NCBI GenBank assembly: GCA_050084985.1
Contig: JBITNC010000001.1
Coordinates: 99,076,001-99,140,000, forward strand
From: Nageia nagi
Taxonomy: Eukaryota > Pinophyta
DNA: 64,000 nt
Direction of reading: 5' to 3'
Positions 23,854 to 34,959 of the stretch are shown piece after piece. Both the position numbers and the translations under genes were made by a program. Under the pieces are notes generated by a model that saw only the letters and a list, made by a program, of their open reading frames with translations, was not told where the DNA came from and did no database searches. Numbering within the stretch: position 1 is the stretch's first letter; the number at the start of each line of letters is the position of its first letter.

Positions 23854-24240
23854 ACCTCCATGGTAAGTTTGCTCTGCATGACAAACTTATTGTACAATTG
23901 TTGTTATAGAGTGTTGATTATTTTATACCTTCGTGGTAAGTTTGCTCTACGTGACAAACTTGTTGTACATATTTATACCTCCATGGTAAGTTTGCTCTAC
24001 GTGACAAACTTGTTGTACATTTTACACCTCCATGGTAAGTTTTCTCTATGTGACAAACTTGTTGTACATTTTATACCTCTATGGTGAGTTTGCTTTACGT
24101 GAGAAACTCATTGTACAATTTTTTGAGCATATAGTTAATATACCTCTGTGGTAAGTTCGCTCTACATGATGAACTTGTTGTACATTCTATACCTCCATGG
24201 TGAGTTTGCTCTACATGAGAAACTTATTGTACAATTTTTA
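23854..24240 (+). repeat. Tandem array of seven hairpin units, 3' region of element C
   Basis: Seven copies of a unit of about 49 bp (two spacers are longer) each contain a stem of the form AAGTTT(G)-10 bases-(C)AAACTT. Stem pairs lie at 23865-23888, 23938-23961, 23988-24011, 24037-24060, 24086-24109, 24153-24176 and 24202-24225. Each unit begins close to 'acctccatggtaag' and ends near 'ttgtac'. In RNA the stem can extend through four G-U pairs and an A-U pair. A reading frame running through it (23860-24087) is a by-product of the repeat. The array lies between the pol stop and the purine tract, so it is in the element's 3' untranslated RNA. Confidence 0.9.
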
Positions 24241-24708
24241 TGCTCTATTAATAATCAACACATGTCTATATAAAACAAGTGACTATGAGTGATGGCTTGG
24301 CATCTCTGTGATGACTTATAGTGCACCATTAATTAGTTATTTATAAGATGGCATTATTTTATTCTTTTATTTGAATATATGATGCATCTAATAGATTTTG
24401 TTCATGAGTTGCTTGTAGCATGTAGGATCTTCTTCAGAAATGCAGGTTACTCACCTTGTGAAAGCAAGCTCATGGAGACTCACATGTCAGCTTAAAGTTG
24501 ATCGACTACTATGTACAGTGAAACCAGTTATGGTTAATGATTGTATTGTAAACCATTTTTGTCAAATGGTAATGTAGTGAGTCTCATACTAGTTCTCAAA
24601 AAGATTCTCAAATATGTAAATGTTCTCATCTCCACTTGTATCTCTATGGAGGAGAACTCTCTCTTACTCTCTCTCTTCTTTCTTCTACGCTCTATCCCAA
24701 TATTGCAT
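24241..24708 (+). other. 3' untranslated region of element C
   Basis: No frame. It contains a pyrimidine-rich stretch of repeated ctct/ttct just before the purine tract (about 24655-24690). Confidence 0.6.
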
Positions 24709-24709
24709 T

Positions 24710-24718
24710 AAGGGGGAG
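24710..24718 (+). other. Polypurine tract of element C
   Basis: aagggggag directly precedes the 3' LTR. Confidence 0.9.
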
Positions 24719-25191
24719 TGTTAGAATTTGTAATGAAATATTGTGAATATGTAAACTCCTTGTAAGTTCAATTAATCACTTAAAGGATATGTAGATACCT
24801 TAAGGGATTAATTGAATTCTTTATTATGTGTGGAATTTGAACTAACCATGGGGTTAGTTGGTAGGTTAAAGTTAGGTCACACATTTATTGTAACCCTAAC
24901 CTTACCCTTGGGTTAAAGGGAGGTTAGGGAGGTGCTCTCAAGTTATAAATAGAGGGCCTCTCCTCTTGTAACATATCTAAGTTTTTGGAGTCACATTACT
25001 CTACTAGTTTGTGTAGGAGAGAGGAAGAGAATAGTTGTAAGAGGGGCATACTTGAGAATTGAGATACTAGTTGTGGATGTACTCCCAAGGAGGGAGGAAC
25101 CACATTACACTTGTGTTATCTTGTGTGAATGTTGTGTGATTGAGCTTCCTATTCTTGGACCTTGAGGATTAGAGTAGTGCTAATTCTCTCA
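24719..25191 (+). repeat. 3' LTR of element C (473 bp)
   Basis: It pairs with 16419-16890. It ends in TCTCTCA and is followed at once by the second tccta copy. Confidence 0.96.
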
Positions 25192-25196
25192 TCCTA

Positions 25197-25966
25197 TGAA
25201 TGGTTTTATTCACAACTTTAACTTTCCCATTATCTTAGAGGTGATATGGTGTTGAAAAACTAATTCCTATATGATATCCTTACATAAGGCTAATACTTCT
25301 ATGTTTTTAAAATTCTTTCCATTGATAATTTGAGAAGGAATCCCATAATGACAAATGATATGATGTTCTATTTATTCTACTATCTTTGGTACATTCATTA
25401 AGATCACAGGACTAGATTCAACCCATTTCATAAAGTATCACATGACTATTATTATAAATTTATGACCTCCTAAAGAAATAGGAGATATTCAGCCTATCAT
25501 ATCCAATGCCATCTTGAAAATGGCCATAATGATTTTATGGATTGTAATGCTTGCAATGATTGATTAAATAAATTTGAATATTGTTGGAATTTAACATATT
25601 TTTTAACATATTCCATATAATCATACTCCATGGTGGCTAATAATATCCTATATGCATTATTTATTTTGTTATTGTAGGGCTAATAAAATGTCCTTCACAT
25701 ATTTCATCATGTGCACATGAAATTGCAATTTGTGAATCCACCAATTCTAAGCACCTGTGCAATACCCCATCAAAACCTCTACAATACATGATATATCCTA
25801 GCATACAAAAATGAGAAGCTTTTAATTTAAACACTTTCTTGGCTAAAATTATTAAATTGATGGGTAGGATTCCATCTCTTAAGAATTTGACTAGTTGGAT
25901 ATGCCATAAATTCTTGTCTTCCATTGTGATATCAAGAATTGCATGTTCTACTCCATCTATTTCCAA
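25197..25966 (-). pseudogene. Integrase of element B, N-terminal and core part
   Basis: On the minus strand the frame at 25966-25661 ends in the HHCC zinc region: LGYIMYCRGFDGVLHRCLE followed by CAHDEICEGHF. Then come a 'GYYWP'-like block in a shifted frame (about 25640), a 'PFSKWGLD'-like block (about 25540-25500) and an 'HHITS..NGKVKVVNKT'-like block (about 25255-25205). These are landmarks of plant gypsy integrase, which joins element cDNA to host DNA in the nucleus. The gene is cut at 25196 by element C and continues at 16413. Shifts and stops are frequent. Confidence 0.87.
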
Positions 25967-26155
25967 TGAGGATTGAGTAATTTGAACTATTTGTATGTGA
26001 AAATTTTATTGATAGAGGTTTTTAGGTATCAAGGATCCAATTGAAGCCATGGTATCAATGAATCTATTGGTTGACCTTGGTGTTGCTACTAAGTCATATT
26101 TTTCAAATGATAAAAGTAGATTATCTACTATTTTTTTGTACTTTTATAGTAGAGG

Positions 26156-26410
26156 TTATTTACATTGAAATATTCCTTTAACATAATTTATGATTAGTAA
26201 TGAGTCATTAGTAAAATTAATTCTCAGTTTTAATTTCATAAGTATCTTTATGGCTAGTATTAGAGATTCATACTTAGCATTATTATTTGTACATAGAAAA
26301 TTAAATTTGAAAGAGTAATGTATAGGAAATTCTTGAGGTGTGAAAAATACAACACCAACACCTCCACTTTTTTCATATCTCAATCCATAAAAATATATCA
26401 CCATATCTCA
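26156..26410 (-). pseudogene. RNase H of element B
   Basis: Minus strand. VIYFYGLRYEKSGGVGVVF matches the gypsy RNase H start, but the first catalytic Asp (family DGS or DGA) is Tyr here. LCTNNNAKYESLILAIKI has Lys where the family has the catalytic Glu. Both are single-base changes and make the enzyme dead independently of the stops. NDSLLIINYVKG gives the third Asp site. It would degrade RNA in RNA:DNA hybrids during reverse transcription. Confidence 0.85.
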
Positions 26411-27815
26411 ATCTTCTTTAGGGTCTATGGGGACTTCCATCTCATCTAATTGAAACATATGTTCATTTGGTAATTCAATGATGATTGATTTATCATCGGA
26501 TAATGGTGCTTCCATAAGATAATCAGATATGAATTGACCTTTAATTGATTTTTGAATTATTAAATGCAAGTTAAATTCAGTTAAATGTATGGTCCATTTA
26601 AATATTCTTGCATTTTGGTAATTTTTATTGATCATGTACTTCAAAAGATCTGCTTTAGCGATTACATATGTACTATGATTTAACATATAATTTCTCAATT
26701 TCTTAGTTGCAAAAATCACAAAAAAATAATTTTTTCAAATATATATATATTTGATTTTATAGCTAACTAAGGTTCAACTAAGGTAATATATAGCTTGTTC
26801 ATTATTATTTTTGTTCTTTTGAGCAAGCATAGTTTCCAATTTCAATTTTGTAGTAGATGTATATAATAGGAATGGTTCTCCTTCTTTAGGTGGAACTAAA
26901 AATGGATGTCATAAAAGATAACATTTTATTTCATTAAATGTTTCTTTTTGTCCATTTCCCTAGTGGAATGTAATCCTCTTTTTTAGTAGTTTATTAAATG
27001 GTATACACTTATCTAATAGCTAAGAGATAAAATGTCTTACAACTTGCAGCTTACCTTGTAAACTTTGCAATTGTTTTATATTTGATGGGGGCTACATATT
27101 TACCATTTCTTTTATTTTATTAGGGTCTACTTCAATTCCTCACCCGGAGATAATAAAACCTAATAATTTTTCTAAAGTTACCCCAAAAATAAATTTCTTG
27201 AGATTTAATTGAATACCATGCTCTAGTAATCTATCAAATATTTTGATGAGTACCTTTGGATGGTCCTCTTAGGTTTTAGATTTAGCTAATACATCATCTA
27301 CATAATCTTCCACAATATCATGCATGTAATCATGGAAAATATACATGATCACCCTTTGGTAGGTGGCTCCTACATTAAATTTAAACCAAAATGCATTACT
27401 TTATAGTAAAACATTCCCAAAGGTGTTATGAATGTTGTCTTATGTTGATATTCTGATGCTACTTTTATCTAGTTATACCTTGAAAATCCATCCATAAGAG
27501 AGCATTTCATGTTCGATAGTAGAGTCAACCAAATTATCTATGTTTGGTAGTGGGAATTTATCCTTAGGGCAAGCTTTATTCATGTCTCTAAATTATATGC
27601 ATATATGAATCTTTCCTTTGAAATGTTTTACTAGTACCATGTTGAAAATCAAGTCAAAATAATCAATGGGATGAATTAATTTGGATTTTAAAAGCTTTTG
27701 TAACTATTCTTTCACCATCAATTCTATTGTTGGATGCATTGTTTGTAATTTATATTTGACAAGTTAAGCATCTTCTTTACTACCCAATTTATGTACTACC
27801 ATGTTAGGATTGAGT
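26411..27815 (-). pseudogene. Reverse transcriptase and connection domain of element B
   Basis: Minus strand. Starting near 27815 (VVHKLGSKEDA) come FRDMNKACPKDKFPLP, NVGATYQR and the active site VEDYVDDVLAKSK, with YVDD intact at 27293-27304, then FIISGRGIEVDPNKI. The connection region has LLYTSTTKLKLETMLAQ (about 26850), then an uninterrupted stretch (26719-26408) with KLRNYMLNHSTYVIAKADLL and RIFKWTIHLTEFNL. Stops are mostly TAA/TAG. The pattern of 'NKACPKD' and 'TYQR' fits the Tat/Ogre side of Ty3/gypsy. Confidence 0.9.
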
Positions 27816-29293
27816 CTAGGCATATCAGCATATGACCACACAAATATTGTTTTCTTTCCTTTAAGTATAGATACGAAATCTCATCTTTCATTTTTAGTTA
27901 GGGAATTTTCTAGTTGAATGATCTTAGGATTATTAAGATCATCACTTAAATCAACCTTAATGATTTCTTCAATTAACATAAGAGACCCTTATTCTAACTG
28001 ATTTGGTATTCAAATCCAATTTTATCATTTATGTTATATTCTTTATTTTCACCTAAATGTTGATTTTCTAAAGTGGTGTTTATAGTGAAGTATGAGATTT
28101 GAAATATAGTATCCATATATTTAAAGTATATTATACTAGGTTTTTTATAAATTAATATAAAGTTTGCAATATCTTCATCTACTAAGAAGTATGATGAAGA
28201 ACTACTTGAATTTACTGGACTTAACAATTCAAACTCATCACTTCCAAACCAATAAAAGGATACATTTTTTTGAAAATTCATAAAATATTTTTGTGACTTG
28301 TACCATATTACTTGATACATAATTTAGGAATAACTCCTATAAATATAATGTTTCATATTCCACATTATCTTGACTTATTATCCCTTTAGAAGTTTTAGAT
28401 GGCCTTTCAAACTTTAATGTTTCTAGTTCTAGTTCAACTATTTTGTAACCAGTTTCCTTTTGATTCTTACTTCTATATCCTAATCATGTTTTATTATTAG
28501 GTAATTGGTAATAAATATCAATTTGTATATCTATGTCCTTATTCATATCACCCTAAACCTTGTCCTTTCCTTTTACATCTATTAAAATGTCTTTGAAAAA
28601 ACAATCTCACATGAGGTGATAAATATTCTAATGATTTACAAAAAATACCCTCATGAGGTTGGGGTAGAGGAAGGATAGGTGGTTATATAGGAATTTTATA
28701 AAAAAATAATGTTTAATTAGGGACTTTCCCTAATGACACCAATTTCCCCACTACACTAGGAGATTCTCTTGATCTTCCTACTTCTTGGGCAGAAGGAATA
28801 CTAAAAATAATATCGTTGATGCCAAATTCCCCTATCAATTTTATTATCATTGGATAAATGTTTTATGACTTACCATTTTTTTTAAATCATCATTTTTTAC
28901 TAAGGTATCCATAGGAGAAGATGTTTTTGATAAAGAAACTTTACTTAACTCATCTAACTATTGTGTGCTTTCTTCCCATGTATGTCTTTCTTGAGATGTT
29001 GGTTCTATTTTTAGTGCTAAATCATTACTAATATTTTGAGTGTTTGGTAATTATAATTTAATAATATGTTATTCTTTTGAAGATTTTAAGGAAGGGTTTT
29101 TCTTACCCTCTCCTACAATAGAATATTTTTTTGGTAATATAGGTGTTGTAAAGTAATGAGTGAATGGTAAAGCCACTTCTTTTGATAGGTGTGCACTATT
29201 ACAATGTGAATAGAGATTTTCATATCTAGGTAGATAATGCACTACACCCTTGTGAATATAATTTAGAAAATTATGATAAGTTGATGGGACACA
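27816..29293 (-). other. Element B linker between protease and reverse transcriptase
   Basis: Minus-strand frames are open in part (28320-27994 is an uninterrupted 108-codon stretch rich in Ser, Tyr and Phe) but I recognise no domain. Tat/Ogre polyproteins have a long variable linker here, so this is probably decayed coding sequence. Confidence 0.5.
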
Positions 29294-29614
29294 CTACATA
29301 TCTCTAATCCAAGGTCTCTCTAAGAGAATATTATATTGAGTTATGTCTCCTTCAGTTAGTTGCAATACTATTTGCAATGTTTTAGACCCTAAAATTATAG
29401 GCAATGAGATAGATCCCATTGTTGAACATGAAACATCATTAAATGATTTTAATTGCAAGGTTGGTCCATAAATGTGGGAGAATGGAATATTCAAATTTTT
29501 ATATGTAGTTGTTGAAATAATGTGTATTGTTGAACCTTCATCAATTAATATTCTTTTAAAATCCTTTCCATCCACTTTAGCTATAATATGCAAGTGAGGA
29601 TCTTGACCATGCAT
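29294..29614 (-). pseudogene. Aspartic protease of element B
   Basis: A 106-codon minus-strand stretch begins MHGQDPHLHIIAKVDGKDF and carries the active-site block ILIDEGSTIHIIS. The family has DxGS or DGGS here, so Asp and Gly are kept. It ends with YNILLERPWIRDM, the conserved 'YN.LLGRPWIH' element, with Gly changed to Glu. Just upstream, 29818-29624 holds the usual preceding region (SLFKLLQQSKNHRDMM). The enzyme would cut the Gag-Pol polyprotein. Confidence 0.88.
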
Positions 29615-30059
29615 TTAATTTAATTATTTAACTTCATGATAATAGAAAATAATAGTAAGTTTTTGACTTGTTTTAATGTTTCCTACAAAAGATATTGTTC
29701 TTTTAGGATCATTTATGTCCAACTCAATTGTTTGTAATAATTGGTCCATCATATCCCTATGATTCTTAGATTGTTGTAGTAATTTAAACAAAGACATTTT
29801 CACTTGTGAATTATTCAATTATTGCTGTAAGTCTCCTTTCAATGAAATATTAAGTGGTTGAGTCTAGGTATATTGGGTTGCACAACCACCTCATTTGGTT
29901 GATTATCTAGAATGTTGTTTTTCCTTCCTTGTACCCTTTGAGCTCTTATGGTAATACTTACCATCCCTACAAAGGTTGAATTATCATAATTCCAAGTATG
30001 CATTACTTCATTTTTAGGGATATTTAATGACACATTATTAGCCTGATGTTGAGGAAGAG

Positions 30060-32181
30060 TATTTGATAAATTCCCAAATTCTAATTAAGAATAGCTAAGG
30101 GATTATTGACTTCCAACTTTCCTTGATCAATCAAGTTTTTGATCTTATATTTTAAAGTCTTACACTTATTCATATTGTGACCATTTTTATGATGGAAATG
30201 ATAAAATTCATTCTCATTATACCATCTACTATTTTTAGGATCAGGACATTAAAGTCTTATTTTTGGTAATATAATCACTTAATGATCATAAATTTTCTTC
30301 AAAATATCATAAAGAGACTCTGAAAAAGTTGTGAACTTTCTTGGTGGTATAAATTCTTTTTCCTCAATTTGTGGAGGATTTGGTTTTACATTTTTGGTGA
30401 TAGAAACTTTATCAGTTGATGACTATTTACTTATTTATTCCATTTGATTTTATTTTTAACATAATGATACACCTTAAAATGATCATAACTTTGGATCTAA
30501 CTCTTAGATCATATTTAAATTTTGAGGAGAGCTAGATATGGGTTTTCATGATTCAACTACTACCTCATTTAGGATGAATGTCTCCAAATATAAAGTATTT
30601 TGATCAGCCTAAATCCATCATTTAGTGCCTTAAAATTAGATTTTAGTGTCAATTTTTAGGATTTTCCAATAAGTAGACTTTAATATCTTTTGTTGTAGAA
30701 TTTGTTTAAGAGAATAAATTGGAAAATGGCTTAGAATATGTTGAATTGGCTTGTACACCAAGTTTGGTTGTAATCCAAGGAACTTTCTATTTTTAAAAAA
30801 TTTCTATCTTTCTATCTTTAGAAAGTTTCTATTTTTAGTAATGTCTTGGTATTTAGACTGTTCATTATTTGAGGGAGAGTCTTCTTATTTTTATATTAAC
30901 TATTGTAATAGACATGAAAAAGGTATTATGAATTAATGATGAGAAGAATATTATTTACATATTTTCTTCTATGTTAATATATTTATATTATTGGAGCCCA
31001 TTTTATTAGTCTCTTGTAGCTAAATTCACATCACATAAGGTTCCTTTTTCTTACCTTTTATCTCACCATATTGGATTTTTACCTTTTCAATTATAGTAGC
31101 TTAATAATAACTTATTCAAATATCTTATGTTGTTGGATTAATAAGGTACTAGCAATAGACCTTAAACAACCTTGACTAGGCATGATTGTCAAAATTACCC
31201 TTCATCTTGAGATGAAATCAGTAACTGATTCATCTTGAAATTGTTGTAATCTTGTAATATCAGTGATGGAAGTTTTATCTTTGATATTGATCCTAAATAT
31301 TCTAAGAATAGATTTGCAAGTTATGTGTATGAATGTATACTATATTCTATTAAGTTATTGTACCAATCCATTGCTTGTCCAACAAGTGTCATTGGAAACA
31401 TGTGTAACATTAATGCATCATCATTAGCAATAACATAACTCGAATACTTAAATCACCTAAGATGTTTTTTAGGATCTTCTTTCCTTTGAATGGCTCAATT
31501 TTTGGAATTTCAAATTTGAAAGAAATTTTTTTTTTAGAACACTTGGATGGATTGGTTCATTGCAAATAGTTTCATATGACACTTTTTGTTTACTCTTAAA
31601 GCATAACTCTTTTTCAATTTCCATCAATCTTTTGAGGGCATCCCTTTTTTCTAGTTGTTTTTAATACATAAGATATTTTTCATTTCTATTATCCACTTTT
31701 CCTTATACCTTGGTAATTATTTGTATATTTTTCAAAAGGTGTTTGGAAATCATAATAAACTCCATCATATGGTGGAGCAAATGGAGGTAGTTGTTGTTGC
31801 ATTTTTTGTTTGGGAATCATACTCAAGTCTAAAGGGGCCTCTTTGGAGTATAGTATTAGCTAAATGAGTTTACAAAGAGGCTATATTTCTTAATACAATC
31901 TCTTCTATATCATCAACTGGTTGTGTATCTTCTGTTAAATAATCTATATTTAGAGGAAGGCTATGAGCATGAGAATAATATCAGATTATTAATTATATTA
32001 AATGTTGTATAATTATATCTAATTAATCATCAATAGTATTTAGATAAGCTATGTTTATTTCTCTAGGATTTTCTCTTCTTGAAGTGTTCCTACTAGATCT
32101 ATGAATTCTTTGTTCTTCTAGATAGTTTTCATTGTTGAGTTCTTGCCATTGATGAGCTATTTGAGAATGGGTATTAACCAT
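30060..32181 (-). pseudogene. gag of element B
   Basis: The minus-strand ATG at 32179-32181 starts MVNTHSQIAHQWQELNNENY, a plausible gag start with RSSRNTSRRENPRE after it. Further on, in several frames, are blocks matching the Tat/Ogre gag core: a 'GQAMDWYNNL' block (about 31390-31360), an 'ITRLQQF'-like block with 'DESVTDFIS' (about 31240-31205), and the knuckle-like HFHHKNGHNMNKCKTLKY followed by IKNLIDQGKLE (about 30205-30110). Stops and shifts are frequent. Open stretches at 30033-29839 lead on to the protease. Confidence 0.8.
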
Positions 32182-33846
32182 TTTCTTTTGGTTTTGTATT
32201 TTTATTTCCTACCAAACTATGAATAAAAGAAAATAAACATCAAGCATAACAATTCTATTTTTATCTTATAGATTTATGTTTGCAAGAAAAAAATTATATG
32301 CACAAACAACTTACATGCATACTCACCTTTTCGATATGATTATCTTTTCTAGCTTTTTTGGTATATTAAATTAATCTTTTTAATATGATAGATATGAATT
32401 GTATATTTCAATCTTGCTAATTTTCCTAAATTTTTTTATCTAGTAAAGTGTTTAAACAAGTTAAGTTAGTAATCTTATAAACAGTCTAGTGCTAAGTAAT
32501 GACTTGGTACTTAAAGTGGTCCCTTTAGTGCAATGGGGCTTGAGAAATACCATTGAGAACTATCTTAGTGATGAAATCCAAGTATAGGCCCCTTTTTTAT
32601 AGTCATTTAGTAGAAAGTAATGACTTCTAACCTATGAACATAGTATTGATGTCCATGTTTTAGCTCTAAGGCTCATTATGTTTATCAGTGGGAACATAAG
32701 AAAATGAGAATCAATGGTTGGTAATGACCTCCAACTCATTTATGTTTATTTTAAAATGTCTCATGATAATGGATTTAATAAAAATGAGATACTAATGAAT
32801 GCACTTTCTACCCTCTTGATCATACATTTCCATTAATTAAATCTTTTTAAAGTGATTCAAATAGTTTTTTAAATAATGTACAAGTTAATCTAAATACCCA
32901 TGGAATTTATTACCTTTTAGTGAGATTTATTAACTAAAGGAAATATTAAAATTTGGTTTATTACCTCTCCTTATGGGTCACAATCCTTTGATTACCTTTT
33001 GATGTGGTAAGGAGGATAGGTAAGAAGTCATTAATGTGAGTAAATTTTCTTCAATATAGATTTTTTTTCTCTCATTATGATTTCCAATCCTTTGACCACA
33101 TTTTGGCATGGTAAGGAAAATAAGTAAGAGTATTAATGTGTTGAGAGTAACTACCATATATATTAACCAATTTAGTGTATCCTAATCTATATGGAACTTC
33201 GTAAATTCACCTTATGTTTATTCTAGATTTAGTGAGGATTAATTACTCCTTCCAAGTGTGGAAGTAACTTAGTGTAGATTCACTTACTTTTTTCTATTAA
33301 TTCTATTTTTTTCACCTCAGATCACTTTTTAGTGTAAAGGGAGAGCATAAGTAGATGAACTAAAAAAAACATTAAGTGAGTTTCTTTATTTGTGTGATCC
33401 CTTCCTAAACAAAAGAAAAAATAGATAAACTTAAGAGGATTATCAAAATAAATGTAAAAAATGATGTATATCATTGGTGATATTCACTACCCTCCCCTAT
33501 TTGCATTTTGAGCACAAGGATAAAAAATAAAGTGTTCATACTTGATCCTTAATCTTAATTCCTAAGCCATGATTTTGAAATTGATGAGAGTGAAAAAATT
33601 GACCTTTTGCTATTTTTTATTAGTATTTTGACAAAGACACTAGCATTTAGTTCCAATTACTGGCATCTAATATCTAATCATAGACATTTTTGCAACTTAG
33701 ACCTAAAGAAACATAAAACATAAACACAAGATAAATTTTTCTACCACATGATACAAACCATAAAAAGCATAAAAATATAAAAAAATTGCATATGGCTCAT
33801 CATTGATGTTGTTTACATGCAAGGGGCCCTCCTTCTAGTGCCAAAA
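32182..33846 (-). other. 5' leader of element B
   Basis: About 1.7 kb between the 5' LTR and the gag start, without a recognisable frame. Next to the LTR, minus-strand TGGCACTAGAAGGAGGGC (33843-33826) is the probable primer site. It begins TGG as expected for pairing with a tRNA CCA end, but I cannot name the tRNA. Confidence 0.6.
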
Positions 33847-34674
33847 TGTCATAACCAAAAAGTAACCCTATTAACAAACAAGATAAGACATGTTACAACC
33901 AACAAATTTCTTTATTTCTCTTTGGTAGACCTCAAAATGATTACAAATGATGGATCTATTTTGATTCATTACCTTGCAAAAGGGCTCTTAAAAAAGAATG
34001 ATAAAGGCTTTTGTAGGCCTAATTTTAGTGTCTACAAGATTCCAGGATTGTGCTCTGAAACCTACAAGAAGAAGTTTAGCTCTCTTTTTTCTCTTCAACT
34101 CTTTAAGACTTAATAAATTCAATTGTTCTACACCTATTGGCCTTGCACACATGTGAATAGAAAATACATCAAACATACTTTCTCATATCATAAAGTTAGC
34201 ATAAAATGAGCATAAATAGGCATATAGAATATAAAATAGCAATGCATCTACCTCAGTAAAACTAGGTTGTGTTTTGACATAGTAACTTTACATTCAAATG
34301 GGGTCCCTTTACCTCATGGCTGAAGGCTTTATTTATAGATTTCATAAATAAGCAAATTTTTTGATTTTGGAGATAAAAAATTGGGTAGTAAAGCCTATCT
34401 AGCTTTGTCATGGTTGTGATCCAAAGTGGGGATGGATGATGAGTCATTTGTTTCCTTCTTCCCAAGATACTTTAGATGTTGCCATTTTTATTTTAATTTT
34501 TCCAACTTCAAAGTCATTGACATATAGGTACTAGATGCAAATGATTTATTTGATGCATCAATGTCTAGAGTTAGATGTTAGCATTTGGAAGACTATATTA
34601 AACTTTTTAATTTACTTTAATTTTTTCATTCTTCTTTTGTCTATTGAAAGAAGGGTCATTTTTGGGTTTCTACA
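33847..34674 (-). repeat. 5' LTR of element B
   Basis: It starts tgtcataacc and ends ttctaca (plus-strand reading) and pairs with 7241-8083. The flank agttc (34675-34679) differs by one base from aattc on the other side. Confidence 0.87.
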
Positions 34675-34793
34675 AGTTCCATTGTGAGATTGCTCCATTA
34701 TTAATTCAAATTTATAAGTTTGTATTTGCTCCATTATTTAATATTAATGAATGTATGAATGTCTGAGTTTATTGAATCCATTTAGATTCTTTA
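34675..34793 (+). repeat. 3' LTR of element A, second part
   Basis: It continues the A LTR after element B and matches 4080-4198, including 'gagattgctccattatt' and 'gaatgtatgaat'. It ends in ttta (ttca in the 5' copy) and is followed by atggg. Confidence 0.87.
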
Positions 34794-34959
34794 ATGGGTG
34801 ATTTATTCAAGTTCCATGGAACATTAAATGCTCTCATGAACTAATCACATCATTGGGTGAAAATGTAATCTAGGTTTTTCACTTCCCTACTTAATAAATG
34901 CAATCAATGGTGTAAATAAAACCTACATTAATTATCTACCACTAACCACTCATATGTGC

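Larger units (their letters stand above)
16419..25191 (+). mobile_element. Element C: young Ty1/copia LTR retrotransposon inside B's integrase gene
   Basis: The 5' LTR 16419-16890 and 3' LTR 24719-25191 begin TG and end CA. They are flanked by identical tccta copies (16414-16418 and 25192-25196). Primer site, purine tract and gag-pol in copia order (gag, protease, integrase, reverse transcriptase, RNase H) are all present. The LTRs differ by about a dozen substitutions and about six small indels, roughly 3 percent, so this is the youngest large insertion here. The coding part is broken by two 1-base shifts and five in-frame stops. A 3-kb leader before gag and a hairpin array after pol are unusual. 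Confidence 0.96.
7241..34674 (-). mobile_element. Element B: Tat/Ogre-like Ty3/gypsy retrotransposon with sense and antisense extra frames (interrupted by C)
   Basis: Two direct repeats of 843 and 828 bp (7241-8083 and 33847-34674) bound the element, with flanks aattc (7236-7240) and agttc (34675-34679). On the minus strand the order is leader, gag (32181-30060), protease (29614-29294), reverse transcriptase (about 27.8-26.9 kb), RNase H (26410-26156), then integrase (25966-25197 continuing at 16413-15930 across element C). Between integrase and the 3' LTR lie about 7.8 kb holding a sense frame and an antisense plant-mobile-domain frame. Extra frames in this position, including antisense ones, are known from the Tat lineage. 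Removing C and its duplication leaves about 18.7 kb, a size fitting Tat/Ogre elements. All frames are broken. Confidence 0.87.
3652..34793 (+). mobile_element. Element A: copia-derived, LARD-like non-autonomous LTR retrotransposon (interrupted by B)
   Basis: Two LTR copies flank a 2.6-kb interior (4199-6787). The 3' LTR is split by element B into 6788-7240 and 34675-34793. The flanking 5-mers are gtggg (3647-3651) and atggg (34794-34798), a target duplication with one change. An initiator-Met-type primer site and a purine tract are both in place. The interior holds a copia gag N-terminal part, then an acidic frame, but no protease, integrase or reverse transcriptase that I can find. It would have needed another element's enzymes. 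By eye the two LTRs agree at roughly 80-85 percent of bases, so the insertion is old. Confidence 0.85.

Noticed and set aside
23860-24087. A 75-codon plus-strand frame (MVSLLCMTNLLYNC...) after pol of element C
   Set aside because: It is produced by reading through the tandem hairpin units. The same words recur because the DNA recurs, and nothing suggests translation.
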